Assembly (NCBI GenBank): GCA_022796795.1
Contig: JAAWJI010000030.1
Span: 1-48,617, forward strand
Direction of reading: 5' to 3'
Length of the DNA stretch: 48,617 bases
Source of the DNA: Lachnospiraceae bacterium
GTDB lineage: Bacteria; Bacillota; Clostridia; Lachnospirales; Lachnospiraceae
Part shown: piece by piece, positions 8,251 to 16,982 of the stretch
How the letters are laid out: every line of letters begins with the position of its first letter
Position numbering within the stretch: position 1 is the first letter of the stretch
Made by a program: the position numbers and the translations under genes
Notes under the pieces: generated by a model
Database searches by the model: none
The model's input: the letters and a program-made list of their open reading frames with translations, nothing else
What the model was told of the DNA's origin: nothing

Positions 8251-9057
8251 CTACAGGCTTTCTCCCATCTGTCCCACACGCTTCTGAACTCCCTGCAGCT
8301 GTCCCGCAATCCGACCCAGCTCCTCCTCCAGAATCTTCAGCTCTTTTTGGTGAACCTGATTTTTTTCCGCCAGCTCCGCGTAAATCCGATTCTGTTCCTC
8401 CACCCGGAGTTCCTCCCTCATCTGCTCCACTCGGTCATATGCATCCTGCAAAACCTGCTCTGCCTCTGTCCGCTCCTGCTCTGCCGTCTCACGAAGCTCT
8501 GCTGCTTCCCGCTCTGCCGCCTGGCGCAGTTCCTGGGTTTCACTCTTTATCCTGCTGCGCAGTTCCTCGGTTTCACTCTTTATCCTGCTGCGCAGCTCCT
8601 CCATTTCCTGCCCTGTTGCTCTCCGGAGCTCCTCCATCTCCTGCTCCGCGGTCCGGCGAAGTTCCCCAGCCTCCTGTTCTGCCGCCTGGCGCAGTTCCTC
8701 TGCGTCTCGTTGGGCTGCGGCGCGTTCCTGATCCGCTTCTTCCTGAGCCTGCCGCCGAAGCTCCCCGGTCTCCTGCTCTACTGCTTCCCGCCAGGCATCC
8801 AGCTCTTCCTCTGTCTGTCTGCGCAGCTCCAGAAGCTCTGTTTCGGCCTGCGCCTTCTGCTGGTCTACCTCCTGCCGGATCATCTGATGCTCCTGCTCCA
8901 TCTGGCCCTTCAGTAAAAGAAGACGATCCTGATACAGCCGGTCCAGCTGCTGCATTTTAACCAGCACATCCTCCTTATCATAGCCCATGAAGCCTTTCTT
9001 GATCCGCATCCGCTCCAAAAATTCACTGGCTTCCGGAAACTCTGTCTTTTGTCCCAT
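8251..9057 (-). CDS. Hendecad-repeat coiled-coil protein with DivIVA-like N-terminus
   Basis: A 268-residue, Glu/Arg/Gln-rich protein. Residues 21-42 (KGFMGYDKEDVLVKMQQLDR) resemble the membrane-binding start of DivIVA/GpsB proteins. The middle is a run of about eleven 11-residue units such as EELRRTAEQEM, EELRRATGQEM, EELRSRIKSET and AELRETAEQER. This predicts a long, nearly straight coiled coil. There is no signal peptide and no transmembrane segment. AGGGGGAG precedes the ATG. It is the first gene of an operon with lepB, the GT-C-like gene and tcdA, which suggests a scaffold near the membrane for growth or secretion; that role is inference. The long proline-rich frame on the opposite strand is a shadow of the repeats. 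Confidence 0.7.
   Translation of the reverse strand: MGQKTEFPEASEFLERMRIKKGFMGYDKEDVLVKMQQLDRLYQDRLLLLKGQMEQEHQMIRQEVDQQKAQAETELLELRRQTEEELDAWREAVEQETGELRRQAQEEADQERAAAQRDAEELRQAAEQEAGELRRTAEQEMEELRRATGQEMEELRSRIKSETEELRSRIKSETQELRQAAEREAAELRETAEQERTEAEQVLQDAYDRVEQMREELRVEEQNRIYAELAEKNQVHQKELKILEEELGRIAGQLQGVQKRVGQMGESL
8526..8595. repeat. 33-bp tandem DNA repeat coding hendecads
   Basis: A 27-bp block starting GGTTTCACTCTTTATCC at 8536 recurs exactly at 8569, giving a 33-bp period (11 codons). Neighbouring units are similar but diverged. It encodes the successive EELRSRIKSET units of the coiled-coil protein, and unit number could vary by slippage or unequal exchange. Confidence 0.75.
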
Positions 9058-9136
9058 GCCTTCTCCCCCTCTGTCTTTTGTATGGATTCCTGATTCCGCG
9101 TACCCTTATCCACTGAGGGTACTATTTTTTTCTGAC

Positions 9137-9165
9137 ATTATACCTGCCTTTAAGGCTTTGCGCAA
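9137..9165 (-). promoter_or_regulatory. Sigma-A promoter of the coiled-coil/lepB/tcdA operon
   Basis: On the minus strand TTGCGC (9160-9165) is followed after 17 bp by a perfect TATAAT (9137-9142). Transcription would start near 9130, about 70 bases before the ATG at 9057. Confidence 0.65.
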
Positions 9166-9211
9166 TACTGCAGCCCACACAAGTCCCCCGCAATTCCCCA
9201 TACATCCCCAT

Positions 9212-9240
9212 TTGCCCAAATCCTCAATCCATGGTATACT
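9212..9240 (+). promoter_or_regulatory. Sigma-A promoter of the 88-residue unknown gene
   Basis: TTGCCC (9212-9217), a 17-bp spacer and TATACT (9235-9240) precede the small gene at 9287. It is divergent from the promoter at 9137-9165. Confidence 0.65.
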
Positions 9241-9286
9241 GTACCCATTGTTAATTGCCAACGCTAAATATCAAGGAGGTCTCCCC

Positions 9287-9553
9287 ATGTTCCGTTTATG
9301 GGCCAAAATTTTTAAAGACAACCACATGCTTCAGGACACGGTCATCGAAAACAGCAACCATGACACCCGCACTCACAAGGTTTTCCAGGCTCTGGATGAG
9401 GTATGCTATGCCTTTGATCTGGGAAAGCCTCTCTGGCTGGATGCCACAATAAAGGATTTTAAAAAGCACGCCAAGACCCGCTTCACCCAGGACAATTTTA
9501 TTGAGAGCATTGACTTCGATTACCTGGAAATCCAGATAATCGAGGAGGACTGA
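9287..9553 (+). CDS. Small cytoplasmic protein of unknown function (88 aa)
   Basis: The protein begins MFRLWAKIFKDNHMLQD and is soluble, mixed charged, with an acidic C-terminus (QIIEED). The start is fixed by a perfect AAGGAGGT at 9273-9280 and by the promoter at 9212-9240; the longer upstream frame is not needed. I do not recognise a named family. The pattern HDTRTHKVFQALDEVCYAFDL followed by KPLWLDATIKDFKKH looks like a conserved small Clostridia protein. It is monocistronic, standing alone between minus-strand genes. No catalytic motif, cysteine cluster or membrane segment is visible. Confidence 0.75.
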   Translation: MFRLWAKIFKDNHMLQDTVIENSNHDTRTHKVFQALDEVCYAFDLGKPLWLDATIKDFKKHAKTRFTQDNFIESIDFDYLEIQIIEED

Positions 9554-9578
9554 CAGGGCTTTGTGCCTGCTGGAACCA

Positions 9579-12101
9579 TCACTCCTCCAGGCAGCCGATA
9601 AACAGATTTCCCCGCTGCTTAAAGTACTCCCCTGCATCATTCATTCCCATGCGCACAATTTCCGGGGAACCTGGCTCCATAATGGAAATATTCTGGACGT
9701 CGTATCCCACGATCACCACGGCGCTGTCCCCGCCGGTTACTGCCAGCACTGGTTTTCCTTCGCTTACATAGTACAGCACCGTACTTAATTCACACCCCGA
9801 CAGGTTCAAAACCCGTGCTCCCAGGTTTTCTGACAGAATCTCATATGCATTTTTTCCCTGCTCCAATTCCTCCGCCACATTAGGATAAATCCGCTCAAAA
9901 TTAAAGATGGCGGACAGGCTTACGGACAGGCTGCTCTCCTCTCCCGTCTGTTCCTGGGGTTCGATGCTGGTGAGCAGAATCCTGGTTTTCCGGTTTCCCC
10001 TTCTCCAAATGATGTTCTGATTCTGATCTGCCACAACGCCCATGGCTGCATCCGCTGCTGTCACTGCCTCCCGCACAGAACCGTAGGAGCCTGCCACTCC
10101 CCCCTGCCCATAGATATAGTAACGCTCCATGGATTCCTCAGGCTCCAATGCCACAGTCCGGCTTCCCTCAAACACCACCTGCTTGGGAGTCAGCTTCTTG
10201 GGCTCTTCCGTGTCTCGCTTGGCTGCAAAGGACAATACATATTCCCGCTTCTTATTCCCTCGATTACTTGTGCGCAGCAGAATCTTCTCCTCTTTCTCTT
10301 CCGCATTGTTGGTTATGGGCTCCGGCATGGTTTCCACGTAGCCGCCGTTCTCCGTGCGCATCACGCATTCCAGAGAAATCCGGTTATCCTCCACGGAAAC
10401 CGCAGTCACATATTTTCCCTGGTTTCCATACTCAAATTCCCGGATTGTCTGGCCGGATTCCCCCCGGATCGTAATACGGTGCATAGGGAAAATAATATTC
10501 CCCAACAGATCCCGCCGGATATCCGACCGGGAAGCCGTTCCCCAGATAAAGTCTGTCCCCATAAAGCCAAGGGCGCGGATATATTCTCCCTCCTGAGACT
10601 CGATCATCTGGGTGGCTCCCGTTTTCAGATCCAGCAGATGAATCCGCTCTGCCAGGGATCGTGGTTCTCCTTCCTGCCATGCCAGGATCGACTGATCGTC
10701 AGACAAAAGGCAGTATGCCTCCGGCAGATCCTCTACAACGGTTTTCCATTCCCTGCTCTCCAGGTCAATAAAGTAAATATCTCCGTCCAGATGGAGATAC
10801 AGGGCCTCCTCTGCTGTGACAAAGGCCAAATCCCCCAGCTCCTCCTGCAATATGGCATAAGGCTTTTGGCTCTCCAGAAAAACCAGTTCCTCCACCGTAT
10901 TTGCCACAGCATCATAGCGATATACTGCAATTCCGGTTTTTCCCTCATGGTTTCCCCGATTCATATATCCGTACACCAGAAAATGCATACCGCCCGACTC
11001 ATCAATGTCCATGATCCGAATATCATGCTCCGGAAAATTTGCCCGGGGATCCCAGTCATCCCGAAATCCAAACACATAGGACAAATCATTCCGGGCCACA
11101 TCGTAGCTCCACAGCTCCCCATTCTGGACAAAGGCCACAATATTTTCTTCCTCATTCTTTTTGAAGTGAACGGGGTCGTTTAAAATTCCCAGCTCCAGCT
11201 GGTCCTCCTGGAAAATACCGGAATCCTCGTCAAAAATCCGGTTTGCTTTCCGGTCATAGTCCAACAAATACATGCGCTGATCTGTATAACGGATCCGAAA
11301 ATATTCCTGTACCTGATAGTATTCTGTACCCTGCTCCTCATTGGCATAGCGGCCCACATAGTCCAGGCGCAGACAGGTAACAGAAGGATCAATCTCCGTA
11401 ATAAAGACCTCCGGCCCCAGGTAAGGCTCTATGGCCATCTGATCCCAGATCACCTGCCGGTAACGGGAGTGGATGGTCACGTGGTCCAGGGTGTCATTAT
11501 CCGCGGAGGCATCCGGCTCCAGATACTTTGTCATGCTCACCATGTTCTCTTTATCAAAGGTGGCATCGTGCCACACTCTGGCAAATTCCATACATTCCGT
11601 CAGATGATTCTCCCCAATATAAGCGATTCGGGTATAATAGGACACTGTGGAGGCATTTGCCATCTGCAGCTGTATAATCAGCGCATACTCCTCCCCTTCA
11701 TCCAGCAGATCCTTAATGGGAAGCTCCGCTTCCAATCGGTCCTCCGAAATCGTAAACTCCGCTTCCGTGTCTTCAATCAGACGACTATGATCCAGAGATC
11801 GCACCTCATAAAACAAATGCTCTACAGACCTTCCATACAGATCCGCCAAAATGGTAAGCCTGCGGTCCTCCGGAAGGGGTACCACGTCTCCCCGGATAAA
11901 ACCTCCCTTCATGGCGCCCGTATAGCCATGCATGGTATTATACTGCTGCCCGTTCAGCATCACAGAAACCAGGGGCAGGGAAGCCTCCGCCATGGAATCC
12001 ATAAGCTCATTGTTTCCTGCCATCATATAGTGTCCCATGATTACCATTCCCAGAAAGAATGCCAGAACCATGGATATTATTTTCAAAATTAATTTCTTCA
12101 A
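9579..12101 (-). CDS. Large exported, membrane-anchored propeller-like protein with C39-like C-terminus
   Basis: An 840-residue protein with one N-terminal membrane anchor (about residues 4-24, LILKIISMVLAFFLGMVIMG) and an outside body. From about residue 300 to 480 there are repeated short strands with WSYDVARNDL, YFIDLESREW and IHLLDLKTGA-like words, as in beta-propellers. The last ~75 residues (SGCELSTVLYYVSEGKPVLA and AVVIVGYD) resemble a C39-type cysteine peptidase domain with Cys770. The usual catalytic His before VVIVGYD is replaced (GGDSAVV), so this part may be a non-catalytic binding domain. Its start overlaps the stop of the methyltransferase gene by 4 bp (ATGA), so the two are translationally coupled. 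Function is unknown. Confidence 0.7.
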   Translation of the reverse strand: MKKLILKIISMVLAFFLGMVIMGHYMMAGNNELMDSMAEASLPLVSVMLNGQQYNTMHGYTGAMKGGFIRGDVVPLPEDRRLTILADLYGRSVEHLFYEVRSLDHSRLIEDTEAEFTISEDRLEAELPIKDLLDEGEEYALIIQLQMANASTVSYYTRIAYIGENHLTECMEFARVWHDATFDKENMVSMTKYLEPDASADNDTLDHVTIHSRYRQVIWDQMAIEPYLGPEVFITEIDPSVTCLRLDYVGRYANEEQGTEYYQVQEYFRIRYTDQRMYLLDYDRKANRIFDEDSGIFQEDQLELGILNDPVHFKKNEEENIVAFVQNGELWSYDVARNDLSYVFGFRDDWDPRANFPEHDIRIMDIDESGGMHFLVYGYMNRGNHEGKTGIAVYRYDAVANTVEELVFLESQKPYAILQEELGDLAFVTAEEALYLHLDGDIYFIDLESREWKTVVEDLPEAYCLLSDDQSILAWQEGEPRSLAERIHLLDLKTGATQMIESQEGEYIRALGFMGTDFIWGTASRSDIRRDLLGNIIFPMHRITIRGESGQTIREFEYGNQGKYVTAVSVEDNRISLECVMRTENGGYVETMPEPITNNAEEKEEKILLRTSNRGNKKREYVLSFAAKRDTEEPKKLTPKQVVFEGSRTVALEPEESMERYYIYGQGGVAGSYGSVREAVTAADAAMGVVADQNQNIIWRRGNRKTRILLTSIEPQEQTGEESSLSVSLSAIFNFERIYPNVAEELEQGKNAYEILSENLGARVLNLSGCELSTVLYYVSEGKPVLAVTGGDSAVVIVGYDVQNISIMEPGSPEIVRMGMNDAGEYFKQRGNLFIGCLEE

Positions 12102-13450
12102 TCAGGCTGCGCCTCCTTCCCGTCCTCTGCATGCTGCAGCCCTTCCATCCTCTTTGGATTGCAAATCCTTTCTGTCCCTGCGCCACAGCTCTCTGGGCCC
12201 GGACAAAGGGGTCCCTTTGCTTTTTCCTCCTCCATCTGCTCTGCTTCCATAGCAAAATCCCCTGCTTCCTGACAAAGCAGCCGCTCCAAGGTTCCCGAAA
12301 CATGCAGAAACCGGGCGCATTGTTCATACTCTTCCCTGTTTCCGGCAATCCGCCGGCCTCTCCTCACCGCCCGGATCAAAATATTCTTGGGCGTGTGCTC
12401 CATGTCAATAAATTCCAGAATCTGCGTCTCATATCCCTGTTGGGTCAAAAGCTCTGCCCGCAGGCCGTCCGTAATAAGTGCCGCCATGCGCTCCTTCAAA
12501 AGCCCATACCGGAGTACAGGCTGTAAAATTTCATTTTTCATCTGGCCGTTCAGTTCGTGCTGGCAGCAAGGAACCGAGAGAATCACCTTTGCTCCCCACT
12601 TTACCGCCTTATAAAGGGCATAATCTGTGGCCGTATCGCAGGCATGAAGGGTCACTACCATGTCCACATGGCTTACGTCCTCATAATTGGCCACATCTCC
12701 CAGCCAGAAATGAAGCTTATCATACCCATATTTTTTGCTCAGCTCATTGCAGCGGGTAATCACATCCTCCTTCAGATCCAACCCTATAATCCGCACATCC
12801 AGCCCGTGCAAGACCCGCAGATACTCATACATGGCAAAAGTCAGGTAGGATTTCCCGCACCCAAAGTCCAGGATGCTAATCTCCCGATCCCTGGGCAGCT
12901 CTGGCAGCACATCCTGAATAAATTCCAAAAAACGATTGATCTGCCGAAACTTATCGTATCTGGCATGCACCACTCTGCCCTCCGGGGTCATGACTCCCAG
13001 ATCCACCAAAAATGCCACCGGCTTACCCTCTTCCAGAATATACCGTTTCTTCCTATTATGCTCCAGCTGCAGTTGTTTTACACAACCCTGCCGCTGTTTT
13101 TTCTTTATAGTCACCTTCCCCTTTTTGCTCACCAGGGCCGTGGCTGTCACCCCTGCCCCCTCCAGCTGCAGCTGTTTAAAGCTGGTGCCCATCCAGTCCA
13201 GGATCCGCCCTGTCAAATCATGGGCCTGCCAGTTCTCATGAAATACCTTGGGCCCCAGGCGCTGCTCTGTCTGAAAGCACAGCTCTCCCTTTAAGAGCAC
13301 AGGGCGAATCCGGATCTTGCTGCCATCCTGGCCGTTTCTGGGGCTGCTGATCACAATCTGCACCAAATCTCTGTTTAACTGTTCCTCTAATAATTGCTTT
13401 AATTCATCCATTCTATAAAAAGGCCTCTTATCTAAACTCTCTGTTGCCAT
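12098..13450 (-). CDS. Class I SAM-dependent methyltransferase (METTL25/PF13679-like)
   Basis: A 450-residue protein whose centre is a Rossmann-type methyltransferase. SAM motif I reads ILDFGCGKSYLTF at about 194-206, IIGLDLKEDVI follows, and VVTLHACDTATDYAL with VPCCQHEL is characteristic of the Methyltransf_32 group. The first ~150 residues are an extra domain with a basic patch (KKGKVTIKKKQRQG), possibly for RNA binding; that is inference. The substrate is unknown. The start is uncertain: neither ATG 13450 nor ATG 13414 has a strong ribosome site, and homologues may begin at MDELKQLL (13414). The tail of about 50 residues after the methylase core is low in conserved features. Confidence 0.75.
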   Translation of the reverse strand: MATESLDKRPFYRMDELKQLLEEQLNRDLVQIVISSPRNGQDGSKIRIRPVLLKGELCFQTEQRLGPKVFHENWQAHDLTGRILDWMGTSFKQLQLEGAGVTATALVSKKGKVTIKKKQRQGCVKQLQLEHNRKKRYILEEGKPVAFLVDLGVMTPEGRVVHARYDKFRQINRFLEFIQDVLPELPRDREISILDFGCGKSYLTFAMYEYLRVLHGLDVRIIGLDLKEDVITRCNELSKKYGYDKLHFWLGDVANYEDVSHVDMVVTLHACDTATDYALYKAVKWGAKVILSVPCCQHELNGQMKNEILQPVLRYGLLKERMAALITDGLRAELLTQQGYETQILEFIDMEHTPKNILIRAVRRGRRIAGNREEYEQCARFLHVSGTLERLLCQEAGDFAMEAEQMEEEKAKGPLCPGPESCGAGTERICNPKRMEGLQHAEDGKEAQPD

Positions 13451-13642
13451 GTTTCATTTTCTGATGTATTTCCATTCTATTCTAACATTCTTTATGGGCA
13501 AAGTCTACATGGATCACCCAGACTGTCTTCCTGAATACCATTTTTTCTCTATCTTCCACAATCTGAAAGGGATCATGGGAATCCGCGTAAGGGAGCCATG
13601 GAAATCAGATCCTTCCCACAGCTCCCCTTTGTTTAACCGTAT

Positions 13643-14065
13643 TTAATATAGCCAATTACACCGCCGGTCTCTCCTGCGGCAACGCCTCTGATACATCTCA
13701 TTGAGCAGCATTACCGCGACCAGATCCCGCAGCCATTCCTGACCGGATTCCATGCTCTGCATCATCATGTCCTCCTGCAGATTGCTCTTATCCACCTTGT
13801 CATAAATCCAGCTGCAGACCCGGCGGATCTGCAGCTGATCCGGGTATTCGTCAAACATGAAGCTGCCGTCATACTCCATCCGGTCGCAGGCTTCCTCTAC
13901 CAATGGCTGAATCTGTCGAGCCAGGGCTGGATACAGCTCTTGCACGCGTTTTTGATCCTTCGCTTTTTCATCCTCCCACGGACACATAGGGCAAAAAGGA
14001 TACACCGAATACGCGCCAGCGGATTGACTGGCTTCCCGCATATATTTTTCATAATAGGGATTCAT
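13643..14065 (-). CDS. Unknown cysteine-containing protein (140 aa)
   Basis: The protein begins MNPYYEKYMREASQSAG and contains a Cys pair in PFCPMCPW near residue 25. It ends with an arginine-rich CRRRDRRCNWLY. The middle part is helical and acidic. A metal site or nucleic-acid contact through the basic tail is possible, but nothing proves it. AAGGAGA lies five bases before the ATG. It is 53 bp downstream of the polyphosphate:AMP phosphotransferase gene on the same strand and may be co-transcribed. I do not recognise a family beyond conserved hypothetical Clostridia proteins. The 190 bp between it and the methyltransferase gene hold nothing I can name. Confidence 0.65.
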   Translation of the reverse strand: MNPYYEKYMREASQSAGAYSVYPFCPMCPWEDEKAKDQKRVQELYPALARQIQPLVEEACDRMEYDGSFMFDEYPDQLQIRRVCSWIYDKVDKSNLQEDMMMQSMESGQEWLRDLVAVMLLNEMYQRRCRRRDRRCNWLY

Positions 14066-14118
14066 GAAAATCTCCTTTTTGTTTACTATATGCAGAGGCT
14101 TTCCGTTGGTGCTTCTCC

Positions 14119-15588
14119 CTATTCCAGGGCCTTCTCCAGCTCCGCAATGACGATCCGCAGGGCTTTCAGGCGGGCATAGCGCTTATCCACAGATTCCAGC
14201 ACATGCCAGGCCGCATACGCGGTATTTGTCTTCTGGAGCATCTCATCCACAGCTGTCTCATACTGATCCCATTTCTCCCGGTTTCTCCAGTCCTCATCTG
14301 TAATCTTCCACTGTTTCTCCGGAGTATTCTGACGCTCCTGAAAACGAAGCAGCTGGGTTTCTTTGTCAATCTGCACCCAGAATTTCAGGATCACTGCTCC
14401 CCAGCCCGCCAGCTCCTTCTCAAACTCGTTGATTTCATAGTACGCCCTTTGCCAGTCATTCTGACTGCAGAATCCCTCCAGGCGTTCTACCATGACTCTG
14501 CCGTACCAGCTTCTGTCAAAGATAGCTATATGTCCGGTCTTGGGAAGCCTTGTCCAAAAACGCCACAGATAATGCCGAGCTTTCTCATGAGGCTCCGGGC
14601 TGGCAATGGGGTGCACCTCAAAGCCCCGTGGATCCAGCGCCTCTGTAAGCCTGCGAATATTGCCTCCCTTTCCTGCCGCGTCCCAGCCCTCATAGACAAT
14701 GACCACCGGTACCCGTTTGCGGTACAGCCGGTTGTGAAGCTCTCCTAACCGGTCCTGGAGCAGCTTAAGCTCCGTCTTATAAGCCTCTTCCTCCACGGTC
14801 TTATCCAGGGGAATCTCCGAGAGCCTGGGGATTTTCACCAGGGGGAATACATTCTGCAAAAGGGGAACGGCCAGGGCCTTGTTCTGCAGAGCGATTTCAA
14901 TGCCGCTGTTCAGTGTCTCCAACACCTGCAGCTGCGCCCATTTCCTGCTCTCTGCGTCGATGACATACCAGGGAGCGCTGGGCATATGGGTGTCCTCCAG
15001 ATACCGGTCAAACACCTCCAGGCATTTGTCATAATGTTTATTCTGCCATTTATCATAGCTACTGACCCGCCACTGGGTATCCTTGTGGGCAAGCAGCTCC
15101 TCCATTCTCTTTTTTTGCTCCTGTCTGGAAATATGGAAAAACAGCTTCAGCACCAGATAACCGTTGTCTGTCAGCTGGCGCTCAAAGCTCTTCACACTCT
15201 CCATGCGTTCCGCATATTCCCTGTCCGACAGATTTCCCTGGAGACGTCCCCTGGTAATCTCATCCATCCAGCCGGAATCCAGAAACTGAAATTTTCCAGC
15301 CTCAGGAAGCTTTGCGAAATAGCGATATAAAAAGGGCTTTCTCCTGTCTTCCTCACTGGGCGCATCTAAGGTGGCCGCCTTAAAAAACCGGGGATCAATA
15401 TTTCGGATCACCTTTCCCGTCACGCTTCCCTTTCCTGCTGTCCCCCAGCCCTCCATGAGCACAAGCACGGGAAGCTTATGCTCCTTTAGCTGCATTTGAT
15501 AGGCAAACAGCTTTTCCCTGGCTGCCTCCATACGGCGTTTTAGTTCCTCTGCACTGGGCTTTTCCGGCATTTGATATTGTTTTAGCAT
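14119..15588 (-). CDS. pap: Polyphosphate:AMP phosphotransferase (two-domain PPK2)
   Basis: A class II PPK2 enzyme that transfers phosphate from polyphosphate to AMP, giving ADP. The 489 residues hold two PPK2 domains, as in the PAP family. The N-terminal domain has the Walker A-like EGWGTAGKGS at 46-55 and a degenerate second motif (FLDSGWMD). The C-terminal domain has EGWDAAGKGG and the full IFDRSWYGRVMVE Walker B block, and is probably the catalytic one. The start at ATG 15588 is supported by AAAGGAGAAGGT; an upstream frame extension to 15654 would overlap the preceding gene. It starts 22 bp after that gene. Confidence 0.92.
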   Translation of the reverse strand: MLKQYQMPEKPSAEELKRRMEAAREKLFAYQMQLKEHKLPVLVLMEGWGTAGKGSVTGKVIRNIDPRFFKAATLDAPSEEDRRKPFLYRYFAKLPEAGKFQFLDSGWMDEITRGRLQGNLSDREYAERMESVKSFERQLTDNGYLVLKLFFHISRQEQKKRMEELLAHKDTQWRVSSYDKWQNKHYDKCLEVFDRYLEDTHMPSAPWYVIDAESRKWAQLQVLETLNSGIEIALQNKALAVPLLQNVFPLVKIPRLSEIPLDKTVEEEAYKTELKLLQDRLGELHNRLYRKRVPVVIVYEGWDAAGKGGNIRRLTEALDPRGFEVHPIASPEPHEKARHYLWRFWTRLPKTGHIAIFDRSWYGRVMVERLEGFCSQNDWQRAYYEINEFEKELAGWGAVILKFWVQIDKETQLLRFQERQNTPEKQWKITDEDWRNREKWDQYETAVDEMLQKTNTAYAAWHVLESVDKRYARLKALRIVIAELEKALE

Positions 15589-15610
15589 ACCTTCTCCTTT
15601 CCGGAACCAG

Positions 15611-16837
15611 CTATGGTTCCCTGAATATGTATACATGCTCATATTTTTCGCCATTTTCCCTTAAGGCCTCGCTTAACGCTCCACAGCCACCGGATGCAAT
15701 CAGGTCTTTGCATTGGGACAAAAGATGAACGGAACAAAGATATTCTGCCCCCAGACGGAATCCTTTTCCTTCCTTTTTCTCCTGATGTACCTCTATCAAA
15801 AGCTGTCCTGGCGCAACCGTATACCGCTCCTGATCCGTGAAGGTAAGGCGCTCGCCAAACTGCTCTTTCATAAGCTCACAGATCTCCTTGTCCTCTGTAG
15901 CCAAATAAATCCACGTAAATCCCCATTCCTGCTGCATCTCCCATATTTTTTCTATCACTTTATGAGGCGCTGCATGTCTTGGATGGTTAGGCAGCGGGTT
16001 TTTTATATAATCTGTCCCGCGAATCAATACGCCCAGCGTGCGTTCCGGGCAGGGAAGAAAGCGCTGCTTCCGCTCTCTGATATAACGTTGGATCTGTTGG
16101 TTGAAAATTCCATTGGGCCATGTGAGTTCCACCCCCCCCGAAACCTTATCCATAATGGATCGGACAGTATTTAATATATTCATATTGGGAGATAATGCCA
16201 GATAACTGCTTTCGTGTATCTCGGAAAGCGGACAATCTACCGGCTGCATAAAAAATTTATTCCAGATATCGTCTCCCTCATGATCCGAATACATATTGGC
16301 ATCGTAGGATACAATTTCAAATACAGGCGTATATCCCTTTGCCATGGCATATCGGGCTGCTGTAAACGCCTTGTTCCAGATTCCAAACATCCCTTCGATT
16401 CTATAGAAGCCGTCTATGAGGAAAAACTTTTTATGGGGATTCTTTTTTCCCGGATGGATTACATAGGAAAACATAAAGGTAAGCTGCATAATCTCATCAT
16501 AATACATACAGCCCTTCTCATATCTTTCACTGCTCTCATTTCGGGGCAGACCTTCTATAATATACAGATTTCCTCGTCCCTTATTCTTTTCAGGCGACAA
16601 AAAGGCTGGCAGCTGCTCAAATACCTCAACAAAAATACCCTCTGGCTTTGGAAGAACCGGCAAATAGTTCTTCCATTCAGCGCCCACTAAATAAACCTGC
16701 GTTCCTCCCGACCACAGGGGCAAAACCCTTCTGTAAATCTCTACCGAATACTCATTTACGCCTGTTAAAATGATTGTGCCCCTGAAAAAATCCACAAAGC
16801 TCTTCTCTGGAGGGAAGCGCATCTGTTTCATACACAT
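15611..16837 (-). CDS. Fucosyltransferase-fold protein of unknown specificity
   Basis: About 408 residues, soluble, with no signal peptide. The C-terminal half has the GT-B/fucosyltransferase pattern: LGVLIRGTDYI (the arginine-aspartate element that binds GDP-sugar in NodZ/FUT8 and O-FucT proteins), then WIYLATEDKE, and SQCKDLIASGGCGALSEAL near the end. The N-terminal half (TIILTGVNEYSVEIYRR) could be the acceptor domain. The overall likeness to GT23-type enzymes is by motif only; acceptor and donor are unknown. ATG 16837 is preferred because AGGTG lies six bases upstream; a GTG at 16846 is in frame. It sits directly upstream of pap. Confidence 0.6.
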   Translation of the reverse strand: MCMKQMRFPPEKSFVDFFRGTIILTGVNEYSVEIYRRVLPLWSGGTQVYLVGAEWKNYLPVLPKPEGIFVEVFEQLPAFLSPEKNKGRGNLYIIEGLPRNESSERYEKGCMYYDEIMQLTFMFSYVIHPGKKNPHKKFFLIDGFYRIEGMFGIWNKAFTAARYAMAKGYTPVFEIVSYDANMYSDHEGDDIWNKFFMQPVDCPLSEIHESSYLALSPNMNILNTVRSIMDKVSGGVELTWPNGIFNQQIQRYIRERKQRFLPCPERTLGVLIRGTDYIKNPLPNHPRHAAPHKVIEKIWEMQQEWGFTWIYLATEDKEICELMKEQFGERLTFTDQERYTVAPGQLLIEVHQEKKEGKGFRLGAEYLCSVHLLSQCKDLIASGGCGALSEALRENGEKYEHVYIFREP

Positions 16838-16928
16838 AAAATTCACCTGTTACACTGATAATCATAAGCTTTTTTCTGCCCAAGGCAGCCCCTTTCTCTG
16901 TAGATCCCTCTCATTGACCTGATGATAC

Positions 16929-16973
16929 AAAAAGAGCTTTCTCCCGCCCCAAGAGCAGGAGAAGCTCTTTTTT
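16929..16973 (-). terminator. Terminator of the V-type ATPase operon
   Basis: AAAAAGAGCTTTCTCC (16929-16944) and GGAGAAGCTCTTTTTT (16958-16973) form a long stem flanked by A and T runs. It can stop transcription from both strands; on the minus strand it ends the ATPase operon right after ntpD. Confidence 0.85.
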
Positions 16974-16982
16974 CAGCCTGCT

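Noticed and set aside
7837..8916. 359-residue plus-strand frame across lepB and the coiled-coil gene
   Set aside because: It overlaps two well-supported minus-strand genes and reads as low-complexity Leu/Pro sequence.
8223..8960. Proline- and alanine-rich 245-residue frame on the plus strand
   Set aside because: It is the mirror of the Glu/Arg-rich repeats of the coiled-coil gene; it lacks a ribosome site and runs through lepB's start.
8987..9286. Upstream extension of the 88-residue gene
   Set aside because: The extension crosses the divergent promoters and the perfect AAGGAGGT, which fixes the start at 9287.
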